In this document: in pieces, positions 40,306 to 48,431 of the stretch
Layout: the number at the start of each line of letters is the position of its first letter
Numbering within the stretch: the stretch's first letter is position 1
NCBI RefSeq assembly: GCF_019049325.1
Contig: NZ_JAGMUO010000051.1
Span: 65,257-129,256, forward strand
Origin: Streptomyces sp. AC512_CC834
GTDB taxonomy: Bacteria; Actinomycetota; Actinomycetes; Streptomycetales; Streptomycetaceae
Direction of reading: 5' to 3'
Length of the DNA stretch: 64,000 nt
Position numbers and translations under genes: made by a program
The notes under the pieces: generated by a model
Told to the model about the DNA's origin: nothing
What the model saw: only the letters and a program-made list of their open reading frames with translations
Databases searched by the model: none

Positions 40306-40324
40306 ACGCATTCGATCAATGCGT
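40306..40324. promoter_or_regulatory. Palindrome upstream of the three-gene membrane operon
   Basis: ACGCATT (40306-40312) and AATGCGT (40318-40324) form a perfect 7-5-7 inverted repeat just upstream of the operon start, well placed for an operator. No regulator gene is adjacent. Confidence 0.55.
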
Positions 40325-40436
40325 GCGCACAGGAGACCCTCAGCCCGGCTCCGGGGTTGCGGCGACGTTGATCACGATTCGGTCATGGCCGCGGTGTTCG
40401 CGGGCGCTCGTCCACTGAGCCCCCTTACTCCCTGCG

Positions 40437-40832
40437 CTACTGCGGGGTCTGCGTCCACAGGCAGAAGGGATGCCCGGAGGGGTCCAGCAGGACGCGTACG
40501 TCGTCCTGGGGCTGGTATTCGGCGAGCCGGGCGCCCTCGGCCACGGCCCGCGCCGTCTCCGCCGCGAGGTCGTCGACCTCGATGTCGAGGTGCAGCATCA
40601 TCTGCTGGTCGCCCGGGTGGCGGGTCGGCCAGACGGGCGGCACGTATGCGGGTTCTGTCTCGAAGGCCAGGGACGTGCCCCCGGTGCCGGGCGGCGGGCC
40701 GATGAGCACCCAGCCCGGTTCCTCGGCGCGCACCACGTAGCCCAGCAGCCGCAGGTAGAAACCGGCGAGTTCGGCGGCGTCGTGCGCGTCCAGTACGACG
40801 GTGGACAGCTTCGTCGGCGACATGCCCGCCAT
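40437..40832 (-). CDS. VOC family (glyoxalase/bleomycin-resistance-like) protein
   Basis: A 131-aa VOC-fold protein made of two beta-alpha-beta-beta-beta modules: VVLDAHDAAELAGFYLRLLG and then LDIEVDDLAAETARAVAEG, ending LLDPSGHPFCLW with the usual metal-site Glu/His positions only partly conserved. Substrate unknown. Three ATG codons (40835, 40832, 40823) could start it; 40832 is used. Confidence 0.88.
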   Translation of the reverse strand: MAGMSPTKLSTVVLDAHDAAELAGFYLRLLGYVVRAEEPGWVLIGPPPGTGGTSLAFETEPAYVPPVWPTRHPGDQQMMLHLDIEVDDLAAETARAVAEGARLAEYQPQDDVRVLLDPSGHPFCLWTQTPQ

Positions 40833-40876
40833 CATCCCATCGTCGACGCATCCCGATCCCGGGCCAAGGAACTGCC

Positions 40877-41137
40877 CTAGTGCGGACGCCTCTTGCCGTC
40901 CAGTTCGTCCCACCACTCGTCGGACTCGGCGTCGCCCGACGGGTCGTCCCACCAGCGGTCCTCCGGGCCGCGCCGGTTGGCGATCATCGCGGCAACCGGC
41001 GGGATGAGCATGGCGACCACGCACATGCCCACGGCCGCCGGGACGGACCAGATGCGCACGACGCCCCAGGCCAGGACGAAGAGCACGATGCAGGTGCCCA
41101 TCATGGCGAAGTAGACGTGCCGCCGCCGCGCGTACAT
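40877..41137 (-). CDS. DUF3099 family membrane protein
   Basis: An 86-aa protein with two membrane helices (about 8-26 and 31-52) and an acidic, Trp-rich cytoplasmic tail (RWWDDPSGDAESDEWWDEL). Family function unknown. The ATG at 41137 begins MYARRRHVYF, as in homologues. Confidence 0.88.
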   Translation of the reverse strand: MYARRRHVYFAMMGTCIVLFVLAWGVVRIWSVPAAVGMCVVAMLIPPVAAMIANRRGPEDRWWDDPSGDAESDEWWDELDGKRRPH

Positions 41138-41164
41138 GTCTCCAGCGTAGGCCCGTCATGGCGA

Positions 41165-41205
41165 AGGGGCCGCTCCCAGGTGTCCAACCCGTGGGTGCGG
41201 CCCCT
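41165..41205. terminator. Terminator hairpin upstream of DUF3099, after no plus-strand gene
   Basis: AGGGGCCGC (41165-41173) and GCGGCCCCT (41197-41205) form a 9-bp stem. It lies directly 3' of the DUF1416 gene on the minus strand, so it most likely ends the sulfurtransferase-DUF1416 transcript. Confidence 0.6.
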
Positions 41206-41241
41206 CGGCCGTTGAGCGCCGTTGTGCGCTGTCGCGTGCCG

Positions 41242-41529
41242 TCAGACGGCGATCGCGATCTCCGCCAGGCCGCCCTGCTGGGCGATGACCGTGCGGTCGG
41301 CGGTGCCGCCCGGGATGAGCGCGCGTACGGTCCAGGTGCCCTCGGCCGCGTAGAAGCGGAACTGGCCCGTCGCGGAGGTCGGGACCTCCGCCGTGAACTC
41401 GCCGGTGGCGTCCAGCAGACGGACGTAGCCCGTCACCGGCTCGCCGTCGCGGGTCACCTGACCCTGGATGGTGGTCTCACCGGGCTTGATCGTCGAGGCG
41501 TCGGGGCCGCCGGCCTTCGCTCCGCACAT
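41242..41529 (-). CDS. DUF1416 protein (SseC-like) of the sulfurtransferase operon
   Basis: A 95-aa protein with an N-terminal MCGAKAGG and an Ig-like/transthyretin-like beta sandwich (ETTIQGQVTRDGEPVTGYVR). The family always accompanies thiosulfate sulfurtransferases in actinobacteria and is thought to act in sulfur transfer. It starts 40 bp after the rhodanese gene on the same strand, so it is operonic. Confidence 0.9.
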   Translation of the reverse strand: MCGAKAGGPDASTIKPGETTIQGQVTRDGEPVTGYVRLLDATGEFTAEVPTSATGQFRFYAAEGTWTVRALIPGGTADRTVIAQQGGLAEIAIAV

Positions 41530-41569
41530 GTCGTACTCCTGAGGGGTTGGGAAAGGTCGGTCGGGACGG

Positions 41570-42415
41570 TTACTTCGCGGCGCCGAGCTCGATCGGCACG
41601 CCGACGAGGGAGCCGTACTCGGTCCAGGAGCCGTCGTAGTTCCTGACGTTCTCCACACCCAGCAGCTCGTGCAGGACGAACCAGGTCAGGGCCGAGCGCT
41701 CACCGATGCGGCAGTAGGCGATGGTGTCCTTCGCCAGGTCGACCTGCTCGTCGGTGTAGAGCTGCTTCAGCTCGTCGTCCGACTTGAAGGTGCCGTCGTC
41801 GTTGGCGTTCTTCGACCACGGGATGTTGCGGGCGGACGGGACGTGACCCGGACGCTGCGACTGCTCCTGGGGGAGGTGGGCCGGGGCGAGCAGCTTGCCG
41901 GAGAACTCGTCGGGCGAGCGGACGTCGACCAGGTTCTGCGCGCCGATCGCCTTGACCACGTCGTCGCGGAAGGCGCGGATCGCGGTGTTCTGCGGCTTGG
42001 CCTTGTAGGCGGTGGCGGCGCGCTGCGGCACGTCGTCGCCGGCGACCAGCTCGCGGGCGTCCAGCTCCCACTTCTTGCGGCCGCCGTCGAGGAGCTTGAC
42101 GTTGTCGTGGCCGTACAGCTTGAAGTACCAGTAGGCGTACGACGCGAACCAGTTGTTGTTGCCGCCGTAGAGGACCACCAGCGTGTCGTTGGCGATGCCC
42201 TTCGCGGAGAGGAGCTTCTCGAAGCCCTCCTGGTCGACGAAGTCGCGGCGGACCGGGTCCTGGAGGTCCTCGGTCCAGTCGATCCGGATCGCGTTCTTGA
42301 TGTGGTTCTTCTCGTAGGCGGACGTGTCCTCGTCCACCTCTACGAGCGCGATGCTGGGGTCGTCCAGGTGGTCCTGCACCCAGTCGGCGTCGACCAGGAC
42401 GTCGCTGCGGCTCAT
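41570..42415 (-). CDS. Thiosulfate sulfurtransferase (rhodanese, CysA2/SseA type)
   Basis: A 281-aa tandem rhodanese that moves sulfane sulfur from thiosulfate to cyanide or thiol acceptors. The N-domain is inactive; the C-domain has the active loop YCRIGERSA with Cys235. The strong site GGAGGAGAAAAC precedes the ATG at 42415. A 26-aa leader peptide and two hairpins lie upstream on the same strand, so expression is probably controlled by attenuation linked to sulfur or cysteine supply. Confidence 0.95.
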   Translation of the reverse strand: MSRSDVLVDADWVQDHLDDPSIALVEVDEDTSAYEKNHIKNAIRIDWTEDLQDPVRRDFVDQEGFEKLLSAKGIANDTLVVLYGGNNNWFASYAYWYFKLYGHDNVKLLDGGRKKWELDARELVAGDDVPQRAATAYKAKPQNTAIRAFRDDVVKAIGAQNLVDVRSPDEFSGKLLAPAHLPQEQSQRPGHVPSARNIPWSKNANDDGTFKSDDELKQLYTDEQVDLAKDTIAYCRIGERSALTWFVLHELLGVENVRNYDGSWTEYGSLVGVPIELGAAK

Positions 42416-42494
42416 GTTTTCTCCTCCGGGGCAGTTGCGGCGGGGCGTGCGGTGAGAGGGTGCGCGCGCTCGGGCCGTGCGGCGGCGCGCGGAT

Positions 42495-42553
42495 GCCCGG
42501 GGCTGGGCCCGGGCGAGGGGTGAGGGGGACACGGACGGCGACGTCGCCGTCCG
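42495..42553 (-). promoter_or_regulatory. Two strong hairpins between leader peptide and sulfurtransferase
   Basis: A perfect palindrome has arms CGGACGGCGAC (42532-42542) and GTCGCCGTCCG (42543-42553) starting 3 nt after the leader stop. A second hairpin is GCCCGGG (42495-42501) and CCCGGGC (42508-42514). The arrangement leader ORF, hairpin, hairpin, gene matches transcription or translation attenuation. Confidence 0.6.
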
Positions 42554-42555
42554 CC

Positions 42556-42636
42556 TCAGAAAGTGCGACAGAGCATGGCGGCAACGCGGCACAGGTCCAC
42601 TGCCCGCCGCTTCGTGAGGTCCGCCTGTCGCTTCAT
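42556..42636 (-). CDS. 26-aa Cys-containing leader peptide upstream of sulfurtransferase
   Basis: ATG at 42636 to TGA at 42556 encodes 26 residues: a basic start (MKRQADLTKRR) and then AVDLCRVAAMLCRTF. The VDLCR core matches the short leader peptides that precede sulfur-assimilation genes in actinobacteria. Two Cys codons in Cys-Arg contexts near the end would stall ribosomes when charged cysteinyl-tRNA is scarce. It is probably a sensor and not a functional protein. A promoter lies immediately upstream. Confidence 0.8.
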   Translation of the reverse strand: MKRQADLTKRRAVDLCRVAAMLCRTF

Positions 42637-42644
42637 AAGTCCCG

Positions 42645-42674
42645 ATCGTAGGGATTGAGGGCGGGCCATGTCAC
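42645..42674 (-). promoter_or_regulatory. Promoter of the leader peptide-sulfurtransferase operon
   Basis: On the minus strand, GTGACA (42669-42674) and TACGAT (42645-42650) are separated by 18 bp. The -10 ends 8 nt before the leader ATG, so the leader mRNA probably begins at or next to the start codon (leaderless). Confidence 0.55.
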
Positions 42675-42860
42675 CGACGTGTCGCATCGTGAGACGAGAT
42701 CGTCCGGGATGTGGAATCGACGCAGGGTTCGGGCTGCCGCGGAGGGCCGTCGGGACGGGGTGGCCGTCTCCCCATCTGCGGTACGGACGGCGGCGTCTCG
42801 CCTGTCGGACGCCGCAGCCGCAGCCTCGGGTCGGGTCCCTACGGCGGGCCGACCCTCGTC

Positions 42861-43598
42861 CTACCCGGCCAGCTCGACGTTCGAACCCTTCACCTTGATC
42901 TCCACGCCGTCCTTCGCCGCCTCGACCTTGTCCAGCTTGATGCCGCCCGGCAGTTCGTCGATGGTCTGCTGGAAGTCGGTGATGGCCCGGATCCGGGACT
43001 CGGCGATCTGCTTGCCGCCGATGGTCGGCAAACCGTCGGCGACGACCTCGACCTCGTTGTTCTTGACGGTGACGGTGCTGAGCACCTCGACCGGCTCGGG
43101 CACCTCGGCTCCGAGGACCGTGACCTGGAGCGACACCTTGATCTTTCCGTTGCCGCCGTCGGAGAGGCCGATGACCTTGGCGTTGATGCCGGGCGAGATC
43201 TCCGTGGGCTCGGACTTGGCGGCCTTCATCAGCTCGTCGTAGCCGACGGTCGCGGTACCGGTGGCGGTGGCCGCGGTGGCGGAGCTGTAGTCGCCGGAGA
43301 ACTCGACGCCCTTCATGTTCGCGCGCAGGTGGTCGATGCGGATCTTCTCGCCCGAGTTGGCGGTGGACGCCTCGTAGTCGTCGATGCCGACCTCCACGTC
43401 GTCCAGCTCACCGCCGGCGACCTGGGTGAGGAAGGGGAAACCGTTGATGGAGACGTCCGGCGTCGAGGCCAGGTTCTCGGTGCTGCGCAGCTTGTCGGCC
43501 ACCTCGTCCTCGGCGAAGTTGACGGCGACACGGTCGGCGATCACGAAGAGGCCGCCCAGGATCACGACGACGATCAACAGTATTCGCAGTGCGCGCAT
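42861..43598 (-). CDS. DUF2993 (LmeA-like) secreted/membrane lipid-binding protein
   Basis: A 245-aa protein with an N-terminal membrane helix or signal anchor (MRALRILLIVVVILGGLFV) followed by a DUF2993 domain. Mycobacterial LmeA of this family is a periplasmic phosphoinositide-binding protein needed for mannan maturation. The domain shows the repeated amphipathic VEVxxxDY and NGFPFLTQVAGGELDDV pattern. The ATG at 43598 is chosen. The 224 bp downstream hold only the next operon's promoter. Confidence 0.88.
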   Translation of the reverse strand: MRALRILLIVVVILGGLFVIADRVAVNFAEDEVADKLRSTENLASTPDVSINGFPFLTQVAGGELDDVEVGIDDYEASTANSGEKIRIDHLRANMKGVEFSGDYSSATAATATGTATVGYDELMKAAKSEPTEISPGINAKVIGLSDGGNGKIKVSLQVTVLGAEVPEPVEVLSTVTVKNNEVEVVADGLPTIGGKQIAESRIRAITDFQQTIDELPGGIKLDKVEAAKDGVEIKVKGSNVELAG

Positions 43599-43741
43599 GC
43601 GGTGTTCCCAACCCTGGACGGTCGACGACGACGGACCCGACGACCGGCGGCCGTCCAGCGCGAGAGTAACGCGGCCCGGAAGCCCCACCGGAGTTTTGTC
43701 GAAGACCTGTGACAGGGGGCGGCGGTAACCCCCGGCGCAGC

Positions 43742-44992
43742 TCAGGCCAGGGCTCGGCCGAGTACGTAGACCGCCGGGGCCGCCGCCGCGAGGGGCAGCG
43801 CCACGCCCGCCGTGAAGTGGACGAACCTGGAGGGGTAGTCGTAGGCCGCCACCCGCAGGCCGATCAGCGCGCACACCGCCGCGCCCGCGCCGAGCAGTGC
43901 CCCCGACGTCCCGAAGTCCGTCATCGAGCCGACCGCGATCCCCGCTCCGGCCGCCGCGAGCAGCGCGACGACCACGGACGCCGCCGTCGGCAACGGCAGC
44001 GCCCGGGCCACGACGGCCACGGCCACCGCGATCGCGCCCACCGTCACCGCGTCCGCGTCGGCCGCGAGGTAACCGCCCGCGACGACGGCCAGGGCCGCCG
44101 CGGCGATGGCCGCCATCAGGCCGTACATCCGCTCGTCGGGTTCGGCGCGCGAGCGCAGTTGCAGGACGAGGGAGAGCAGCACCCACACCCCGAGCGTGCC
44201 GAGGATCGCCGCCGGGGAGCGGTCCGACACCAGCAGCGCCGCGTCGGCGGCGAGCGCGCCCGCGAAGCCCAGCGCGATGCCCTGCCGGGCGGGCCACATG
44301 CCGTTCAGACGGAACCAGCCCGCCGCGGTGACCGCCTGGAGGGCGACGAGCGGCACGAGGAGGGCGTACGTGCCGAGCGTCGCCGCGCCGGCCAGCAGCA
44401 GCCCGAGCAGCGCGGTGAGACCGGCCGGCTGCATCCCCGGGTCGATGATCGGCGAACGCCCTTCGGCCCGGGCCCGCTGCGCGTCGGTGACCCGCGTGTT
44501 CCCGACGACGGTCGCCGGACCGTAGCCCGGCCCGCCGGAGGAGTCGGGGGTGGAGGGCTCGTACGGCTGCGGCTGCGGCTGCGGCTGCGGTGCGTACGCC
44601 TGCGACGGGTACGGCTGCTGCGGTGCGTGCGATGCGTACGGCGTCCCCTGCGTCCCCTGCGTCCCCTGCGGCTCCTGGTAGCCCTGCGGGGCAGGCGGGG
44701 CGTACGGGGCATGCGGGGGCAGATACGCCGTCTGTTCCGCGGAGACCGGCGGCTGCACCTGCGTCTCCCAGGTCTGGCCCTGCCACTGCTGCGTGTACTG
44801 CCCGGCGGCGTTCGGGTCCTCGTACCCCTGATACGGCTGCTGCCCCTGGTGCTCCTGGGGATGCTGGGGCTCCTGGTGCCCGGGGGGCCACGCCTGGCCC
44901 TCATGGGCCGTATACGCGGCGTGCTCGTCGTACCCCTCGTACGGCTGATTCTGCCCGTACGGCTGATGCGGCTGATGCGGCTGGTTGGTCAT
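43742..44992 (-). CDS. Multi-pass membrane protein with Gln/Pro/Tyr-rich N terminus
   Basis: A 416-aa protein. The first 170 residues are disordered and rich in Gln, Pro, Tyr and Gly, with GTQGTQGT and PQPQPQPQP runs. Eight or more hydrophobic helices follow (about 190-415). Function unknown. It begins 3 bp after the MoaD-like gene on the same strand, so the two are an operon. Confidence 0.82.
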   Translation of the reverse strand: MTNQPHQPHQPYGQNQPYEGYDEHAAYTAHEGQAWPPGHQEPQHPQEHQGQQPYQGYEDPNAAGQYTQQWQGQTWETQVQPPVSAEQTAYLPPHAPYAPPAPQGYQEPQGTQGTQGTPYASHAPQQPYPSQAYAPQPQPQPQPYEPSTPDSSGGPGYGPATVVGNTRVTDAQRARAEGRSPIIDPGMQPAGLTALLGLLLAGAATLGTYALLVPLVALQAVTAAGWFRLNGMWPARQGIALGFAGALAADAALLVSDRSPAAILGTLGVWVLLSLVLQLRSRAEPDERMYGLMAAIAAAALAVVAGGYLAADADAVTVGAIAVAVAVVARALPLPTAASVVVALLAAAGAGIAVGSMTDFGTSGALLGAGAAVCALIGLRVAAYDYPSRFVHFTAGVALPLAAAAPAVYVLGRALA

Positions 44993-44995
44993 CGC

Positions 44996-45250
44996 TCACC
45001 CTCCTGCGAACGGCGGGAGCACCTCGACCGTGCCGCCGTCGGCCAGCCGTACCGTCTCATGCCCGCGGGTGCCCACGGGGTCGCCGTCGACGAGGAACGA
45101 GCAGCGCAGCAGCACGCGCGTGAGTTCGCCGGGGTGCCGCTCGCGCACCGCGCCGAGCGCGTCGGCGAGCGTGGCCGCGTCGTACGGCTCCTCGGCCACC
45201 CCCGCCGCGGCCTTCGCGGCGGCCCAGTAGCGCACCGTGACCTTTGCCAT
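44996..45250 (-). CDS. MoaD/ThiS-like ubiquitin-fold sulfur carrier
   Basis: An 84-aa beta-grasp protein ending in PPFAGG, the C-terminal Gly-Gly that becomes a thiocarboxylate in MoaD/ThiS-type sulfur carriers. The core is KVTVRYWAAAKAAAG and FLVDGDPV. Start ATG at 45250. No moaE or thiG lies nearby, so whether it serves molybdopterin or another pathway is open. Confidence 0.88.
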   Translation of the reverse strand: MAKVTVRYWAAAKAAAGVAEEPYDAATLADALGAVRERHPGELTRVLLRCSFLVDGDPVGTRGHETVRLADGGTVEVLPPFAGG

Positions 45251-45312
45251 CTGGATCCTTCGTCGCCGGTGCCGATCGGCGTCCGTGCCGATCGGCAATG
45301 AACAACGTCAGG

Positions 45313-46161
45313 CTAGCCCGCCCGCGCCACGGCCCAGTCGCCGATGCGGTCCAGCAGTGCCTCGTTGGAGGCGTGCTCGGCGTGGCCCATGCCGGGCTCC
45401 AGCCAGAGTTCGCCGTGGTCACCGGCTGCCTCGGCCAGCATCCGGGGGTGATCGAGGGGAAAGTAGCCGTCCCGGTCGCCGTGCACGACGAGCAGCGGCG
45501 TCGGCGCGATCCGCCCGGCCGCCTGTACCGGCGACAGCGGCACCGGGTCCCAGTCCCGGTGATGGATACGGGTGCGCAGGCCGTAGCGGCCCACCAGGCG
45601 CCCGGCGGGGCGCATCACCACCCAGTGCAGCCGGCGCATGGGTGCCGTACCCCGGTAGTACCAGCGGGCGGGCGAGCTGACCGATACCACGGCGTCCGTG
45701 CCCGCCGCGCCGTCGTCGGCGTACAGCGCGGCGTGCCGCAGCACCACCGAACCGCCCATGGAGAAGCCGACGGTCACCACGCGCGCGTGCCCGAAGCCGC
45801 GGGCCCAGGTGACGGCCGCCGCCAGGTCGAGCACCTCGCGGTCACCGACGGTGGACCGGCCGCCGGACGCGCCGTGGCCCCGGAAGGAGAACGTGACCAC
45901 GGCACCGTGCCGCGCGAACGCCGCCGCGATCCGTCGTACGTGCGGGCGGTCCACGTCGCCCGTGAACCCGTGCGCGACGACGAACACCAGGTCAGAGGCC
46001 TCGCGACCGGTCGCACCCGGCTCGTACACGGCGTCGATCCGGACGCCGTCGGCCGCACGGAGGAAGGTGCGTGCGGGCGTGCGACGCGGCGCCGCGCGGG
46101 GCGTCTCGGGATGCGGACGATGGGTGGAACGCGCCACATGACCCGGCGGTCGGTTGCTCAT
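45313..46161 (-). CDS. Alpha/beta hydrolase
   Basis: A 282-aa alpha/beta hydrolase with the oxyanion motif VVAHGFTGD, nucleophile GFSMGGS (Ser), acid in HGDRDGYFP (Asp) and His in GMGHAEHA. A basic, Pro/Arg-rich N terminus of about 30 residues precedes the fold. The ATG at 46161 is chosen over an upstream frame. It is divergent from glnR across about 200-255 bp. Substrate unknown. Confidence 0.9.
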   Translation of the reverse strand: MSNRPPGHVARSTHRPHPETPRAAPRRTPARTFLRAADGVRIDAVYEPGATGREASDLVFVVAHGFTGDVDRPHVRRIAAAFARHGAVVTFSFRGHGASGGRSTVGDREVLDLAAAVTWARGFGHARVVTVGFSMGGSVVLRHAALYADDGAAGTDAVVSVSSPARWYYRGTAPMRRLHWVVMRPAGRLVGRYGLRTRIHHRDWDPVPLSPVQAAGRIAPTPLLVVHGDRDGYFPLDHPRMLAEAAGDHGELWLEPGMGHAEHASNEALLDRIGDWAVARAG

Positions 46162-46363
46162 GTCGGCTATTCTGCTGGGCAGAGGACTCGGGCAACGTAG
46201 CCCCCGGGTCCTTTTGTGCTTTCGGGAGCGATGCCGGGCAGTCGCCGGGCATTCACCTCCCGGACGTGCGGCGGAGCCCACGGGCACGGGATCCGCCACC
46301 TGTACGACCGTACGAAGCAGTGCCGTAAACGTCCTCGCAGGGACCCAGGAGGAACCAGACGTT

Positions 46364-46420
46364 ATGGGCGAGCGAACCGGGCACGACCATTGGACGACCC
46401 AGGCAGGTGGGACGCGATGA
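46364..46420 (+). CDS. 18-aa upstream ORF overlapping glnR start
   Basis: ATG at 46364 follows a near-perfect AGGAGGA site. The 18-residue frame (MGERTGHDHWTTQAGGTR) ends in a TGA that overlaps the glnR ATG as ATGA. glnR itself has only a weak AGGTGGG site, so translation of glnR is probably coupled to this mini-ORF. Coding value unproven. Confidence 0.55.
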   Translation: MGERTGHDHWTTQAGGTR

Positions 46421-47241
46421 GTTCTCTGCTGCTCCTGACCAACGCCCTCCAGCCGTCGACGGAGGTGCTCCCCGCCCTCGGCCTGCTGCTGCACAACGTA
46501 CGCGTGGCCCCCGCCGAGGGCCCCGCCCTCGTCGACACCCCGGGCGCCGACGTCATCCTCGTCGACGGCCGCCGTGACCTTCCGCAGGTGCGCAGCCTGT
46601 GCCAGTTGCTGCGCTCCACGGGGCTCGGCTGTCCCCTCGTCCTCGTCGTCACCGAGGGCGGCCTCGCCGCCGTCACCGCCGACTGGGGCATCGACGACGT
46701 ACTGCTGGACACCGCGGGACCGGCGGAGGTTGAGGCGCGGCTGCGGCTGGCCATGGGCCGCCAGCAGATCGGCGGCGACGACTCCCCCATGGAGATCCGC
46801 AACGGCGACCTGTCGGTGGACGAGGCGACGTACTCCGCGAAACTCAAGGGCCGGGTCCTGGACCTGACCTTCAAGGAGTTCGAGCTGCTGAAGTACCTGG
46901 CCCAGCACCCGGGCCGCGTGTTCACCCGCGCCCAGCTCCTCCAGGAGGTGTGGGGCTACGACTACTTCGGCGGCACCCGCACGGTCGACGTGCACGTACG
47001 GCGGCTGCGCGCCAAGCTCGGGCCCGAGCACGAGTCACTGATCGGCACCGTCCGCAACGTCGGCTACCGCTTCGTCACGCCGGAGAAGCCCGAGAAGACG
47101 GAAAAGAAGGAAAAGGCGGAGAAGCCGGGGGAGACGGGGAAGCCGGGGAAGACGGAGCCCCCGGCCCCCTCGGACACGGCGGCGCACACAGCGACGGAAA
47201 CGGCGACGGACACAGTGCACGCAAGGTCATCCAAGGTGTGA
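46417..47241 (+). CDS. glnR: GlnR, orphan OmpR-type global nitrogen regulator
   Basis: A 274-aa regulator of ammonium assimilation (glnA, glnII, amtB, nir and others in S. coelicolor). An atypical receiver domain (1-110) holds the conserved Asp50 in VILVDGRRD but lacks the usual acidic pocket. An OmpR winged helix follows (about 125-222; VLDLTFKEFELLKYLAQHPG). It has no partner kinase. The tail after residue 222 is a Lys/Glu/Pro/Gly-rich repeat run of about 50 residues, longer than the core needs. Confidence 0.95.
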   Translation: MSSLLLLTNALQPSTEVLPALGLLLHNVRVAPAEGPALVDTPGADVILVDGRRDLPQVRSLCQLLRSTGLGCPLVLVVTEGGLAAVTADWGIDDVLLDTAGPAEVEARLRLAMGRQQIGGDDSPMEIRNGDLSVDEATYSAKLKGRVLDLTFKEFELLKYLAQHPGRVFTRAQLLQEVWGYDYFGGTRTVDVHVRRLRAKLGPEHESLIGTVRNVGYRFVTPEKPEKTEKKEKAEKPGETGKPGKTEPPAPSDTAAHTATETATDTVHARSSKV

Positions 47242-47283
47242 TACGCCCTGCCCGGAGCGGGTCCATCCGCGTAGACTCCGCGC

Positions 47284-48306
47284 GTGGCCAAGGTGACTCG
47301 GGATGATGTGGCGCGGCTGGCGGGGACTTCGACCGCCGTCGTCAGCTATGTCATCAACAACGGACCCCGGCCGGTCGCCCCGGCCACGCGCGAGCGTGTA
47401 CTCGCCGCGATCAAGGAACTGGGGTACCGGCCGGACCGGGTCGCCCAGGCGATGGCGTCGCGGCGCACGGACCTCATAGGCCTGATCGTGCCGGACGCCC
47501 GCCAGCCGTTCTTCGCGGAGATGGCGCACGCGGTCGAGTGGGCCGCCTCCGAGCGCGGAAAAATGGTGCTCGTCGGAAACTCCGACTACGTCGGCGAGCG
47601 CGAGGTGCACTATCTGCGCGCCTTCCTCGGCATGCGCGTCTCCGGGCTCATCCTGGTCAGCCACGCGCTGAACGACAACGCCGCCGCCGAGATCGACGCC
47701 TGGGACGCCCGGGTCGTGCTGCTGCACGAGCGCCCCGAGGCCATCGACGACGTCGCCGTCGTCACCGACGACCTGGGCGGCGCCCAGCTCGCCGTACGGC
47801 ACCTGCTGGAGCACGGGTACGAGTACGTCGCCTGCATGGGCGGCACCGCCCAGACCCCGTCCGTCGGCGACCCGGTCTCCGACCACGTCGAGGGCTGGAA
47901 GCGCGCGATGAAGGAGGCCGGGCTCCCGACCGAGGGCCGGCTCTTCGAGGCACCGTACAACCGCTACGACGCGTACAAGGTGGCCCTGGAGATCCTCGCC
48001 GGGCCGCGTCGCCCGCCCGCGGTCTTCTGCTCCACCGACGACCAGGCGATCGGCCTGCTGCGCGCGGCGCGCGAGCTGCGCATCGAGGTCCCCGGGGAGC
48101 TGGCGGTGGCCGGTTTCGACGACATCAAGGAGGCCGCGCTGGCCGACCCGCCGCTGACGACGGTCGCCTCCGACCGGTCGGCGATGGCGCGGTCCGCCGT
48201 GGACCTGGTCCTGGACGACGGTCTGCGCGTGGCGGGCTCACGGCGCGAACGGCTGAAGGTGTTCCCGTCGCAGTTGGTGCTCCGGCAGTCCTGCGGCTGC
48301 GCGTAA
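47284..48306 (+). CDS. LacI/GalR family transcriptional regulator
   Basis: A 340-aa regulator. The N-terminal LacI helix-turn-helix spans 1-57 (VTRDDVARLAGTSTAVVSYV) and is followed by a hinge and a periplasmic-binding-like effector domain (about 62-335; LIGLIVPDARQPFFAEM, PAVFCSTDDQAIG, AVAGFDDI). It starts with GTG 42 bp after glnR on the same strand. The effector is unknown, probably a sugar. The downstream sequence has three exact AACCCGTTC copies. Confidence 0.93.
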   Translation: MAKVTRDDVARLAGTSTAVVSYVINNGPRPVAPATRERVLAAIKELGYRPDRVAQAMASRRTDLIGLIVPDARQPFFAEMAHAVEWAASERGKMVLVGNSDYVGEREVHYLRAFLGMRVSGLILVSHALNDNAAAEIDAWDARVVLLHERPEAIDDVAVVTDDLGGAQLAVRHLLEHGYEYVACMGGTAQTPSVGDPVSDHVEGWKRAMKEAGLPTEGRLFEAPYNRYDAYKVALEILAGPRRPPAVFCSTDDQAIGLLRAARELRIEVPGELAVAGFDDIKEAALADPPLTTVASDRSAMARSAVDLVLDDGLRVAGSRRERLKVFPSQLVLRQSCGCA

Positions 48307-48331
48307 CCCGTTCAACCCGTTCAACCCGTTC
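48305..48331. repeat. Three tandem AACCCGTTC copies
   Basis: AACCCGTTC at 48305-48313, 48314-48322 and 48323-48331, directly after the LacI stop codon. Probably slippage; no palindrome. Confidence 0.9.
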
Positions 48332-48431
48332 CTGACTCTCGTTGACGGCCCGCCTTTATATCGGGCATACGAGGTTCTGCCGGGCTTCTCAGGCAGCACT
48401 CAGGCCGCTCTCATACGAGGAGGGGAGGCTC

